Shown here: positions 35,095-43,608 of the stretch, piece after piece
Position numbering within the stretch: the first letter of the stretch is position 1
Layout: the number at the start of each line of letters is the position of its first letter
Assembly: GCF_002240055.1 (NCBI RefSeq)
Contig: NZ_CP016753.1
Location: 1,178,001-1,242,000 of the forward strand
Direction of reading: 5' to 3'
Origin: Leptotrichia sp. oral taxon 498
Lineage (GTDB): Bacteria > Fusobacteriota > Fusobacteriia > Fusobacteriales > Leptotrichiaceae
Length of the DNA: 64,000 nucleotides
Made by a program: the position numbers and the translations under genes
The notes under the pieces: generated by a model
What the model was told of the DNA's origin: nothing
Database searches by the model: none
What the model saw: the letters and a program-made list of their open reading frames with translations, nothing else

Positions 35095-36775
35095 AGAAAT
35101 CCTCCTTCACTATTTCTCTTGTAAAAACTTCCAACTTATCATTTATCAATTTTGAATTAACATATTTAAAAAATTTCTCGTCCATTTTTGGATGATCCAA
35201 ATTTTCATTAAATGTGTGCCATCTCGTCTCTTTTCGGTAAAGCAAATGTGCAATTAATGACTTACAAACTAAAAGTCTATCTTTTAATTCATATGCAAAC
35301 ATCAAATCATGCATATCTTCCGCTTTTGCACCTTTTGAAAGTTCGATTAGCTGAGAAATTTTTTCATCCGCCAATTTTAACTGTTTTTCATTAAACTGAT
35401 AATTTGTAGAAATTCCTCCAGCGTATTCGTCCATCACTTTTTGCATTCCCTCTTCCAAATCTTCTATTGAAAATTCATTTATCTTATTTTTCTCAAAATT
35501 TAAAATATTTTCATATTCTTTTATTATTTTCTCAGATTGTTCAGAAAAATTTTGATTTTCTTTATTTTTTTCATTTTCCAAATTTATCTTTGAAATTACG
35601 TCAAGTGCAGCAATTTCCCCTTCTGCCAATGCTCCTGTGACATATTTTTGTGGAAAGCCTCCAGCTACATCTCCTGCTGCATAAAGACCTTTTACAGTCG
35701 TCTCTCTATTCGTATTTATCCAAAATCCACTCGCTGTGTGTCCTCCAACTATGTAAGGCTCTGTTCCTTGAATTTCAACATCCTGCTCATTTGGATTTTT
35801 CCCGCTCTCTATCCATTTAAGCGTCTGACTTGGCGCCATATTTAAATACGCTTTTAACAAACTTTTACTTTCTTCATCGGTAATTCCACTCGTCTTTAAA
35901 TAACATGGACCATTTCCCAGCTGATTTTCCTTAACTGTTCCATAAACCCGCTCACTCGTTGTAATTCCGTATTTATCCTCATATACAAAGCCTCTTGAGT
36001 TTACTTGCTTTGCTCCAACTCCCTGTGCAATCGTTCCAGTTGGTGCAATCGTGTCTTTACATCTAAGCGCAATAAATCTCATTTCAAAAGTTGTCATCTC
36101 TGCTCCAGCTTTTATTCCCATTGCATATCCAGCACCCGTGTTAAATGGCGGATACCACATTTTATGTCTGGAAAAGCCTGGATTATTTGGCTTATAAAGT
36201 CCAGAAGCTCCTCCTGTCGCAACAATCACTTTTTTTGCTAAAATTTTATAAGCCGCATTTTCTATTATAGAAAAACCTACCGCTCCTTTAATTTCGCCAT
36301 TTTCTGTGATTAAGTCTGTTATATTTACAGTATTTAATACTTTTACATTTTTAGACTTTTTCACAGCATTGGCAAGTATCGGTTTAAAATTTTCTCCATT
36401 TATTTTAATATTTCTATTTCCACGGTTGACATATTCCCCGTTTGCATCTTTCAAAATTACAAGTCCTAATTTTTCAACCTCAGCCGTAATTTCGTTGAAT
36501 CTATTTGCAGCGGTTAAAACCAAATCTTTTCTCACAATTCCATTTGCATCTTTTATCGTGTAATCTACATAATCTTGCGGTACCCTGCCTTTCACATTAT
36601 ACGCATTAATGGCATTGATTCCAGCTGCAAGACATCCGCTTCTTTTAATATTCGCTTTTTCTACAACAAGCACCGATAAATCAGAGTTTTTGCTAATTGT
36701 TACAGCCGCATAGCAACCAGCTGTTCCACCCCCGATAATTAGCACATCCGTTTCAAGTTCTTTTACTTTTAGCAC
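35078..36775 (-). CDS. aprA: Adenylylsulfate reductase alpha subunit, flavoprotein (AprA type)
   Basis: A 565-residue FAD protein of the fumarate reductase/AprA superfamily. N-terminal Rossmann loop DVLIIGGGTAGCYAAVTI (residues 10-27); NAYNVKGRVPQDYVDYTIKD and GNGPCYLKTSGITDEE are AprA-like; the FAD C-terminal motif reads GLYAAGDVAGGFPQKYVTGALAEG. It reduces APS to sulfite and AMP with AprB. Dissimilatory AprA is longer (about 610-660). Located between cysA and aprB with cysDN nearby, its role here is assimilatory. It could in principle be another FAD dehydrogenase, but the neighbours argue strongly for APS reductase. Confidence 0.88.
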   Translation of the reverse strand: MLKVKELETDVLIIGGGTAGCYAAVTISKNSDLSVLVVEKANIKRSGCLAAGINAINAYNVKGRVPQDYVDYTIKDANGIVRKDLVLTAANRFNEITAEVEKLGLVILKDANGEYVNRGNRNIKINGENFKPILANAVKKSKNVKVLNTVNITDLITENGEIKGAVGFSIIENAAYKILAKKVIVATGGASGLYKPNNPGFSRHKMWYPPFNTGAGYAMGIKAGAEMTTFEMRFIALRCKDTIAPTGTIAQGVGAKQVNSRGFVYEDKYGITTSERVYGTVKENQLGNGPCYLKTSGITDEESKSLLKAYLNMAPSQTLKWIESGKNPNEQDVEIQGTEPYIVGGHTASGFWINTNRETTVKGLYAAGDVAGGFPQKYVTGALAEGEIAALDVISKINLENEKNKENQNFSEQSEKIIKEYENILNFEKNKINEFSIEDLEEGMQKVMDEYAGGISTNYQFNEKQLKLADEKISQLIELSKGAKAEDMHDLMFAYELKDRLLVCKSLIAHLLYRKETRWHTFNENLDHPKMDEKFFKYVNSKLINDKLEVFTREIVKEDFYEHSN

Positions 36776-36799
36776 ATTAAACCTCCTTTTTATAAGTTT

Positions 36800-37864
36800 T
36801 TAAATTACGACATCGTTTTGATTTCGAGTATTTGCATTTTCCAAAATTTTCACTTTTTCGTCATTATCAAAAACAAAAGCACGATAAATATATACATTCA
36901 CTTCTTCATTATTGAAAACCGCATCTTCTTCAATTTTTCTATTCCCTTTTATTAGAATCCCGTTAACTCTAACTCCAACTTCTACTTCTTTTCCACGAAA
37001 AAGTGTATATTCCACAACCCCTTTTTCAGTCGAAGCCGAATATCTAAATCGCTCCCCATTTTTTATAATCGTAACATTTTCTGCTCTAATTATCGCTTTT
37101 GAATTATTTTCCAAATGTTCAAATCCCTTAAATTTATTTATGCTCTCAAGCTCAATCGGATTTCCCATAAATTTTGCCACAAATGCAGTTTTTGGATTAC
37201 TGTAAATTTCTTTGGGAGAACCCACTTGCTCAATTCTCCCTTTATTTGTGACAATTATTTCATCAGCAACTTCTATCGCTTCTTCTTGGTCGTGTGTCAC
37301 AAAAATACTCGTAATTCCAACTTTGTCAATGGTTTTGCGAAGCCAGTTTCTAAGCTCCTGTCTAACTTTGGCATCAATTGCAGCGAAAGGCTCGTCTAAC
37401 AAAAGAAGTTCTGGATTTGGTGCTAATGCCCTTGCAAAAGCCACTCTTTGTCTTTGTCCACCAGACAGCTGATTTGGATAACGATCTCCCAAATTTTCAA
37501 TATTTACAAGTTTCATAAGTTTTTTAACTCTCTCTTTTATGACACTTTTTTTTTCCTTCATAATTTTTAGTCCAAACGCAATATTGTCAAAAACAGTCAT
37601 ATACCGAAAAAGCGCATAATTTTGAAACACAAAGCCAATTCCTCTTTTGCTTGGTGAAATATCATTTACAACTTTTTTGTCAATGATTATCTCTCCTGAA
37701 TCAGGAGTTTCAAGTCCCGCAATCATTCGCAAAATTGTTGACTTTCCACTTCCAGAAGGTCCTAACAATGCTACTAATTTTCCTTTTTTTATTCCTAAAT
37801 TGATGTCATTTGACGCTTTGTAGTCATTGTACATCTTATTCACATCTTTTAATTCAACATACAT
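36800..37864 (-). CDS. cysA: Sulfate ABC transporter ATPase CysA
   Basis: ATPase of the sulfate importer (354 residues). Walker A LLGPSGSGKSTILRM, Q-loop FVFQNYALFRYMTVFDNIAFG (the phrase typical of CysA), signature LSGGQRQRVAFARAL, Walker B LLLDEPFAAIDAKVRQEL, H-loop FVTHDQEEA. The C-terminal TOBE-like domain (from about residue 240) ends in variable charged sequence. It is separated from the permease genes and sits between aprA and the sulfite reductase, 24 bases from each. Confidence 0.95.
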   Translation of the reverse strand: MYVELKDVNKMYNDYKASNDINLGIKKGKLVALLGPSGSGKSTILRMIAGLETPDSGEIIIDKKVVNDISPSKRGIGFVFQNYALFRYMTVFDNIAFGLKIMKEKKSVIKERVKKLMKLVNIENLGDRYPNQLSGGQRQRVAFARALAPNPELLLLDEPFAAIDAKVRQELRNWLRKTIDKVGITSIFVTHDQEEAIEVADEIIVTNKGRIEQVGSPKEIYSNPKTAFVAKFMGNPIELESINKFKGFEHLENNSKAIIRAENVTIIKNGERFRYSASTEKGVVEYTLFRGKEVEVGVRVNGILIKGNRKIEEDAVFNNEEVNVYIYRAFVFDNDEKVKILENANTRNQNDVVI

Positions 37865-37888
37865 GATTTTCCCTCCCTTTTCTTTATT

Positions 37889-39598
37889 CTACCAAGCCTT
37901 TTCGGCATCAATTTTACGAAATTCGTTAAAATCAACATTTTTTACTTCAATTTCTTTGTAATCTTCAATTAATCCAAGAAATCTATCTTCATTTGCAAAT
38001 TTTTCAAATTCAATATTTTCATTTTTTATAATATTTGCAATATCTTCAAGAAAATATGGTATTTTATTTGCTTTTATTTCTCCCAAATTTTCATTAAGTT
38101 TAACAGTTTTTCCACTAAATTCTCCCCTTGCAAAAATTGCAAAATATTCCCCATCTTTTTTTCTTCTTCCACTAAAACCAAGTCTAGCGATTTGCGGAGT
38201 TGCACAAGAATTTGGACATCCAGTAACTTTTATTTGTGGCAAATAATTTGTAAGCTCTCTTTTTTCATCGTTGTCAAAAAATTCAAAAATGTAGTCCAAA
38301 ATTGGCGGAGTATCCAAAATTCCAACATTACAAGTCGTACTCCCAATACAAGAATATGAACTGTAAAATTCATTTCCTCCGTAATATTCGCTCATAATTT
38401 CTTTTAATTTTAATACATCTTCTTTTTTAAGTCCACGAACCAAAATACTTTGAAAACTTGTAAGTTTCAATTCAACTTTGTAATCCAAATTTTTTACAAA
38501 TTCAATTAATTTTTCTCCATCTTCCTTATAAATATTTCCTCTCGCAGGTCTTAAATAATATCCGTATTCTCCTTTATACTTTCCTGCCACGATATTTTTT
38601 TCATTTTTCAAGAATTCGTCGTTTTTAATACTTTCATCCGTATTTTCTTCACTAGAAAATATTTTTATTTTTTCTAATTCTTTTTCTCTATCCAAAATTT
38701 CTCTTTCTTCAAGCAATTTTCTCGTATAAATTTTAAGGCTGTCCCCTTTTTCTGCATAAAAATTAGAAATATATTCGTTACACAATTCCAAGAATTTCTC
38801 TTCCCCTAAATTTAGCAAAACATAACGAAGTCTTGCTCTAGCACGAATTTTACGATTTCCATGGTCATTAAACACATTTCTTATTGCATGAATATAATAC
38901 AAAAATTCGTCTTCTTCAATAAATTCCCTTAAAACAATCGAATTAGTCGAAATTGGTCCAATTCCTCCGCCAACATACACTCTAAATCCTTTTTTCCCGT
39001 CTTGAATAACCGCTTGAAAACCAATGTCATTTATTTTCACATAAAGTGAATTTTCTTCTTTATTTGAAAAAGCAATTTTATATTTTCTCGGTAAGTGCAT
39101 AAATTCGCGACCGTTTAAAATGTAGTCAGTAACAATTCTAGCATGAGGCGAAACGTCAAAAACTTCTTCTTCAAATCCAGTTGTTTCGGGAGTAATTACA
39201 GCTCTGGTTGAATCTCCGCAAGTCGCTTTTGTAAAAAATCCTCTTTTTGAAATAACCTCCAAAATTTTTGGTAAATTTTCTTTTTTCATTCCGTGTAGCT
39301 GAAAATCTTGTCTAGTTGTAAGATGAAGTCTTCCATCACAATATTTTTGCACAACGTCTAATAAATATTCAAAGTCTTCAATGTCTATTTTACTTTCAAA
39401 AAATCGAGGTCTTGTCATATAAGTATCTTTAATCCTACCTTCGGTATAAAGTGCAAACGAAGTTCTAAGTTTATTCCACTCCTTTTCTTTTTCCTTGTCT
39501 TCAAAAGATTCTTGAGTCAGATTTAAAATAAAATCCAGCTCTTTTTTCTCTCTCTCTTTCTGATAGTTTTCAATTTCCTTAAAATCATTCAATTTCAT
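37889..39598 (-). CDS. Siroheme [4Fe-4S] sulfite (nitrite) reductase
   Basis: A 569-residue assimilatory enzyme of the ferredoxin-type nitrite/sulfite reductase family, reducing sulfite to sulfide by six electrons. The two ferredoxin-like domains include LHLTTRQDFQLHG (siroheme/substrate-binding arginines). The cluster/siroheme cysteines are in SCIGSTTCNVG (C-x5-C, near residue 415) and GCPNSCATPQIA (C-x3-C, near 461). The sulfate genes around it favour sulfite as substrate. The true start is ATG 39598 behind GGAGGG, 17 codons inside the longest frame. It heads the sir-cysA-aprA-aprB unit and depends on siroheme from genes like those at 7100-8569. Confidence 0.93.
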   Translation of the reverse strand: MKLNDFKEIENYQKEREKKELDFILNLTQESFEDKEKEKEWNKLRTSFALYTEGRIKDTYMTRPRFFESKIDIEDFEYLLDVVQKYCDGRLHLTTRQDFQLHGMKKENLPKILEVISKRGFFTKATCGDSTRAVITPETTGFEEEVFDVSPHARIVTDYILNGREFMHLPRKYKIAFSNKEENSLYVKINDIGFQAVIQDGKKGFRVYVGGGIGPISTNSIVLREFIEEDEFLYYIHAIRNVFNDHGNRKIRARARLRYVLLNLGEEKFLELCNEYISNFYAEKGDSLKIYTRKLLEEREILDREKELEKIKIFSSEENTDESIKNDEFLKNEKNIVAGKYKGEYGYYLRPARGNIYKEDGEKLIEFVKNLDYKVELKLTSFQSILVRGLKKEDVLKLKEIMSEYYGGNEFYSSYSCIGSTTCNVGILDTPPILDYIFEFFDNDEKRELTNYLPQIKVTGCPNSCATPQIARLGFSGRRKKDGEYFAIFARGEFSGKTVKLNENLGEIKANKIPYFLEDIANIIKNENIEFEKFANEDRFLGLIEDYKEIEVKNVDFNEFRKIDAEKAW

Positions 39599-39691
39599 AT
39601 TTTTCCCTCCAAAAATTTTTTTATTTAATAAAAAACTATTTATCCACAATTATTTTTTATTTATTATATACTTTTTTACATTATTTTATAA

Positions 39692-39703
39692 TTGTATATA
39701 CAA
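39692..39703. promoter_or_regulatory. Palindromic operator TTGTATATACAA at the sulfite reductase promoter
   Basis: Same perfect 12-bp palindrome as at 33894-33905. Here it lies about 12 bases downstream of the -10, overlapping the start of the transcript, a position typical of a repressor site. Confidence 0.55.
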
Positions 39704-39715
39704 AAATAAGCCTAT

Positions 39716-39744
39716 ATTTTAAATTTGTATAAAATGATTGTCAA
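39716..39744 (-). promoter_or_regulatory. Predicted promoter of the sir-cysA-aprAB unit
   Basis: On the minus strand a perfect TTGACA (39739-39744), 17-base spacer, TAAAAT (39716-39721). The transcript leader would be about 110 bases. Confidence 0.7.
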
Positions 39745-39774
39745 AGTTTTGTTTAACCTCGTTTTGTTTAACCT

Positions 39775-40446
39775 CTAATTCCCTAGATATTCCCTATTAA
39801 ACTGTATCATTTTTTCAACATTTACAACGACCAAAAGCATATCATTTTCCAAAATTTTTTCATCTGGCAAAAGCGATATTCTCAGTTCTTCGCCTTTTCT
39901 TTTTATTCCAATTACATTCATTTCATATTTTTTCCTTAAATTCAGCTCGATAAGACTTTTTCCAATAATTTTTTTAGGCGCTTTAAATTCAAAAATCCTA
40001 TATTTTTCAGAAAATTTCAAATGCTCTGTCACATCTGGCTTTAAAAATTCAAAAGCTAATTCTCTTCCAACACTTTCATCAGGAAATACAACTTTTTTCG
40101 CTCCAATTTTTTCTAAAATTTTTCCTTCAATTTTTGTAATAGCTTTACAAATAATTGTTTTTATGCCCAGCTCCTTTAACATAACTGTAACTAATGCGCT
40201 TGTTTGCAAACTTCCTTCAATGCAAATAAAAGCCACTTCAAAATCATCACTGCTCACCACTTTTTTTAGAGAATTTTCTTCTGTTACATCAAAAGAAACC
40301 GCTTCTCCAACAATTCCGTCATCTATTATCTGCTGTGTAAGTTCTTCATTTTTATCGATTACAAGCACAGTTTCGTTGTGATTATAAAGCGTCTTTGCAA
40401 TACTTCTTCCAAATTTTCCCGCTCCTATAACTAAATATCCTGCCAT
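39775..40446 (-). CDS. ktrA: Potassium uptake regulatory subunit (KtrA/TrkA family)
   Basis: Single RCK protein of 223 residues: N-terminal NAD/nucleotide fold GYLVIGAGKFGRSIAKTL (GxGxxG) and a C-terminal RCK-C domain from about residue 140 (FEFKAPKKIIGKSLIELNLR). The single-repeat architecture is KtrA-like, unlike the duplicated TrkA at 8683. It gates the membrane subunit encoded 16 bases upstream. AGGAGG precedes the ATG. Confidence 0.9.
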   Translation of the reverse strand: MAGYLVIGAGKFGRSIAKTLYNHNETVLVIDKNEELTQQIIDDGIVGEAVSFDVTEENSLKKVVSSDDFEVAFICIEGSLQTSALVTVMLKELGIKTIICKAITKIEGKILEKIGAKKVVFPDESVGRELAFEFLKPDVTEHLKFSEKYRIFEFKAPKKIIGKSLIELNLRKKYEMNVIGIKRKGEELRISLLPDEKILENDMLLVVVNVEKMIQFNREYLGN

Positions 40447-40462
40447 TTTTTCCTCCTAAAAA

Positions 40463-41803
40463 TTATCCTATTAAAATATTTTCCTGTGGATAAGTGTAAC
40501 GTCCTTTTTTTAAATTTGACTTCGATAATGCCAAAGCAATTGTAAGTGGACCAACTCTTCCAACAAACATCGTAACTATAAGTATAAATTTTGAAATGTC
40601 CGCAAGGCTTGGAGTCAAATTTCTTGAAAGTCCAACTGTTCCAAACGCTGAAAACACTTCAAAAACCAAATCCAAAAGATTCTTATTCCTTTCAAATAAA
40701 ATCAATAAAAATACACAAATTGTCGTATAAATAAGTGAAATGAATAATACAGTTATTGCTTTACTGTAGATCCTCCAGCTTACGCTTCTTTTATCATATT
40801 CAATCGTATCTTTATTTTTTAATGTCGCTAAAGTTCCTAAAATTATAAGTCCAATCGTTGTAGTCTTTATTCCGCCACCAGTTGATCCAGGGGAAGCTCC
40901 AATAAACATAAGAATAACAAATAATAGTGAAGTTGACCTCTTTAGACCCAAAATTGAAATTGTATTAAATCCTGCTGTTCTCGTCGTTACACTTTGAAAA
41001 AATGATGCTTCCAATTTTTGTCCAAAAGATAAATTTCCAATTGTACTTTTATTGGAATATTCCAAAATTAACATCGCAATCATTCCTATTATTACTAAGA
41101 AAATAGATATTTTAATACTTAATTTAGTTGTTGAAGTCAATCTTTTTTCTTTTTTCCGCAAAACATTATAACAATTTAAAATCGTTGAAAATCCAATTCC
41201 ACCCAAAAATATCAGAAGCGGAATCGTCATATTTATTATAAAACTATTTTTAAATCCGTATAAATTATCTGAAAATAGTGAAAATCCCGCATTACAGAAA
41301 GCCGAAACAGAATGAAAGAAAGAATAATAAACTGCTTTTAAAAAACCAAATTTTTTTATAAATTCAAAAAATAAAATAACAGTTCCGATAAATTCAATGA
41401 TAATTACAGAAAAAATAACTTTTTTCACATATTCTTCGATTTTAAAAGTCGTGTCAATATTTATATCTTCCTGAACGATTTTTTTCGTGTAATACCCAAT
41501 TTTTTTGGAAATCATAATGATTATAACTGAGGTGAATGTTATAACTCCAAGCCCTCCAAGCTGGATCAATACTAAAATCACCATTTGCCCAAAAATATTA
41601 TAAACGCTGCCTATATCAATACTGGAAAGCCCTGTCACACAAATAGCTGAAGTTGCTATAAAAAATCCGTCAATCAATTTCACACTTTTACCATACCTCA
41701 TAGAAATTGGCAAAGACAACAAAATCCCACCTAAAATTGTAACTACCATAAATGAGAGCAATATTGTCATATATGGCGAAAAAGATTTATTTTTTAAAAA
41801 CAT
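40463..41803 (-). CDS. ktrB: Potassium uptake membrane subunit (KtrB/TrkH family)
   Basis: A 446-residue integral membrane protein of the K+ transporter superfamily, with pore-loop segments TSAICVTGLSS, FHSVSAFCNAGFS, QSVTTRTAGFNT and VFSAFGTVGLSR. The glycine-containing filters and FIGASPGSTGGGIKTTT are typical of KtrB. The ATG at 41818 overlaps GGAGG, so the start is ATG 41803. It is paired with ktrA. Ktr systems are often Na+-dependent, so it may complement TrkAH at 8683-11521 under other conditions. Confidence 0.92.
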   Translation of the reverse strand: MFLKNKSFSPYMTILLSFMVVTILGGILLSLPISMRYGKSVKLIDGFFIATSAICVTGLSSIDIGSVYNIFGQMVILVLIQLGGLGVITFTSVIIIMISKKIGYYTKKIVQEDINIDTTFKIEEYVKKVIFSVIIIEFIGTVILFFEFIKKFGFLKAVYYSFFHSVSAFCNAGFSLFSDNLYGFKNSFIINMTIPLLIFLGGIGFSTILNCYNVLRKKEKRLTSTTKLSIKISIFLVIIGMIAMLILEYSNKSTIGNLSFGQKLEASFFQSVTTRTAGFNTISILGLKRSTSLLFVILMFIGASPGSTGGGIKTTTIGLIILGTLATLKNKDTIEYDKRSVSWRIYSKAITVLFISLIYTTICVFLLILFERNKNLLDLVFEVFSAFGTVGLSRNLTPSLADISKFILIVTMFVGRVGPLTIALALSKSNLKKGRYTYPQENILIG

Positions 41804-41916
41804 TTTATTTTCCTCCATTCATTCACTTTTTACTTTTCTAAAATAAATTTATCACATTCATTTTTTTTTGTCAATAAAAGTAAAATATGAATTTTAGAAA
41901 AAATATTTATTTGGTA

Positions 41917-41944
41917 TTGACAATGAAAAAATTTGGGATATACT
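41917..41944 (+). promoter_or_regulatory. Predicted promoter of the porin gene
   Basis: Perfect TTGACA (41917-41922), 16-base spacer, TATACT (41939-41944). Confidence 0.7.
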
Positions 41945-42002
41945 TATATAAAGATTTGAATTAAATAGAATATTAATAAAAAATTATATGGAGGGATTTA
42001 TT

Positions 42003-43379
42003 ATGAAAAAAAGGCTATTACTGGCTCTAACAGCGTTTTTACTGGCTTGTACATTTGTAAATGCAGAAACACTTGAAGAAAGAGTGGATAGACTTGAAAG
42101 AGAACTAAGAGAAACTAAAGAAGAATTACAAAAACAAATTGCTGAAAAACAAGCTCCTGCTCCAGTTGTAGCAGAAGCTCCAGCATTAGACATATCAAAA
42201 TTAACTGATGGATTTGAATTTCACGGTTATGGAAGAGCAGGACTTCTTATAAATCAAAATGGAGATAAAGGAAGCTCATTCAAAGTTCAAGATGAAGGAT
42301 TTGCTCAAAAATATAGATTAGGTAATGAAGATGACACTTATGCTGAATTAGAATTGGTTAAAAAATTTGATGTAAATGGAGCAAAAGGTTCAGTTCACTA
42401 TATGTTTTCAACAAAATCAGGTGCAGGAGACGAATATAAAACATGGACTTCAGGAAGTTCAACAAATCCAGGTTCTGAAAACGATTCATTTAAAACTAGA
42501 CAATTTTATGTTGATATAACTCCAAATGATGGAGCTACTTATTGGGCAGGAAAAAGATATTATGCAAGAGAAGATATTCATATAAATGACTATTATATTA
42601 GAAACTATTCAGGAACAGGTGCAGGAATTCAAAATATTAAACTTGGTTCTGGAGCAGCTGATGTTGCATTAATTGCAAACGATCCTAGCGATCATCCTGA
42701 ATATACACTTCATTCAAGATATTCAGTAGGACCATGGGCTTTTGAACTAGCAGGACACACAATGAAATCAGATTCTATAGATAAAGATATAACTGAATGG
42801 GGAGCACAAGGTTCTGTAAGTTATAGCCTGCCTGGTTTTTATGGATTAAAGGACAAAGGATCTTCTAAAATAGTTCTTCAAGGTGGTAAAGGACTTGGTT
42901 CTGGAAGTGGACTTGGAAGTGCTACTGCTTGGGGAGATACTAGAAAAGACGCTTACTCTGTGAATTTAGTGACATACGGTCAAGCAAATCTTTCAGACAG
43001 ATGGCAAATTATGCCTGAATTAGGTTATAGATACGATAAAAATTTTGGTGGAAAAAAAGATCAAAAACAACAATGGGTAACAACTGGAATAAGAGTTGTC
43101 AATCCAATTACACAACATTTTGCTATGCAATATGAAACAGGACTGGACTATGTGAAAGTTGATAAAGGAAATACAAACTACGACAGCGGACTATTCAAAT
43201 TAACAGTTGCTCCAACTTTGAAACTTGACACGGATAATTTCTGGGGAAGACCTGAAATTAGAGCATTTGTAACTTATGGACATGGATTGGGAGATAAGAA
43301 ATTTATAAGAGTTGATTCGGATGGAAAAGAGCGTAATAAAGGTGTTCAGTTTGGAGTTCAAACAGAAGTTTGGTTCTAA
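42003..43379 (+). CDS. LamB-like carbohydrate porin
   Basis: Outer-membrane barrel (458 residues). Signal peptide MKKRLLLALTAFLLACTFVNA; a periplasmic coiled coil (EERVDRLERELRETKEELQK, about residues 24-45); a Pro/Ala linker; then a barrel beginning GFEFHGYGRAGLLINQNG and ending GVQTEVWF with the terminal Phe expected for BAM recognition. GYGRAG near the first strand and KRYYAREDIHINDYYIRNYSG are typical of maltoporin-family proteins. The sugar specificity cannot be read from sequence. The ATG at 41988 overlaps the GGAGGG site; 42003 is the real start. A strong promoter suggests an abundant protein. Confidence 0.88.
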   Translation: MKKRLLLALTAFLLACTFVNAETLEERVDRLERELRETKEELQKQIAEKQAPAPVVAEAPALDISKLTDGFEFHGYGRAGLLINQNGDKGSSFKVQDEGFAQKYRLGNEDDTYAELELVKKFDVNGAKGSVHYMFSTKSGAGDEYKTWTSGSSTNPGSENDSFKTRQFYVDITPNDGATYWAGKRYYAREDIHINDYYIRNYSGTGAGIQNIKLGSGAADVALIANDPSDHPEYTLHSRYSVGPWAFELAGHTMKSDSIDKDITEWGAQGSVSYSLPGFYGLKDKGSSKIVLQGGKGLGSGSGLGSATAWGDTRKDAYSVNLVTYGQANLSDRWQIMPELGYRYDKNFGGKKDQKQQWVTTGIRVVNPITQHFAMQYETGLDYVKVDKGNTNYDSGLFKLTVAPTLKLDTDNFWGRPEIRAFVTYGHGLGDKKFIRVDSDGKERNKGVQFGVQTEVWF

Positions 43380-43419
43380 TTTATAACTTTTGATAAAAAA
43401 TTATTATTTTAAAATTTTA

Positions 43420-43480
43420 GGGAAAATCATTTTTCAGTAAATAAAAAAATTATATTGTAAATGATTTTCTCTTTTTTTAT
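43420..43480 (+). terminator. Terminator after the porin gene
   Basis: GGGAAAATCATTT pairs with AAATGATTTTCTC over about 12 bp (one G-U) around a long AT loop of about 26 bases, followed by seven T residues. Confidence 0.6.
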
Positions 43481-43533
43481 AAAAAAACTATTTATTAATC
43501 AAATATTTTACTTAATCAACTAAAAAACTAAAA

Positions 43534-43562
43534 TTGTATTTTAATTCTAAATGTGATAAAAT
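43534..43562 (+). promoter_or_regulatory. Predicted promoter of ppc
   Basis: TTGTAT (43534-43539), 17-base spacer, TAAAAT (43557-43562), 46 bases before the start. Confidence 0.55.
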
Positions 43563-43608
43563 GAATTATTAGAAACCATAACTATAATTATGAAGGAGAG
43601 TGAAAATT

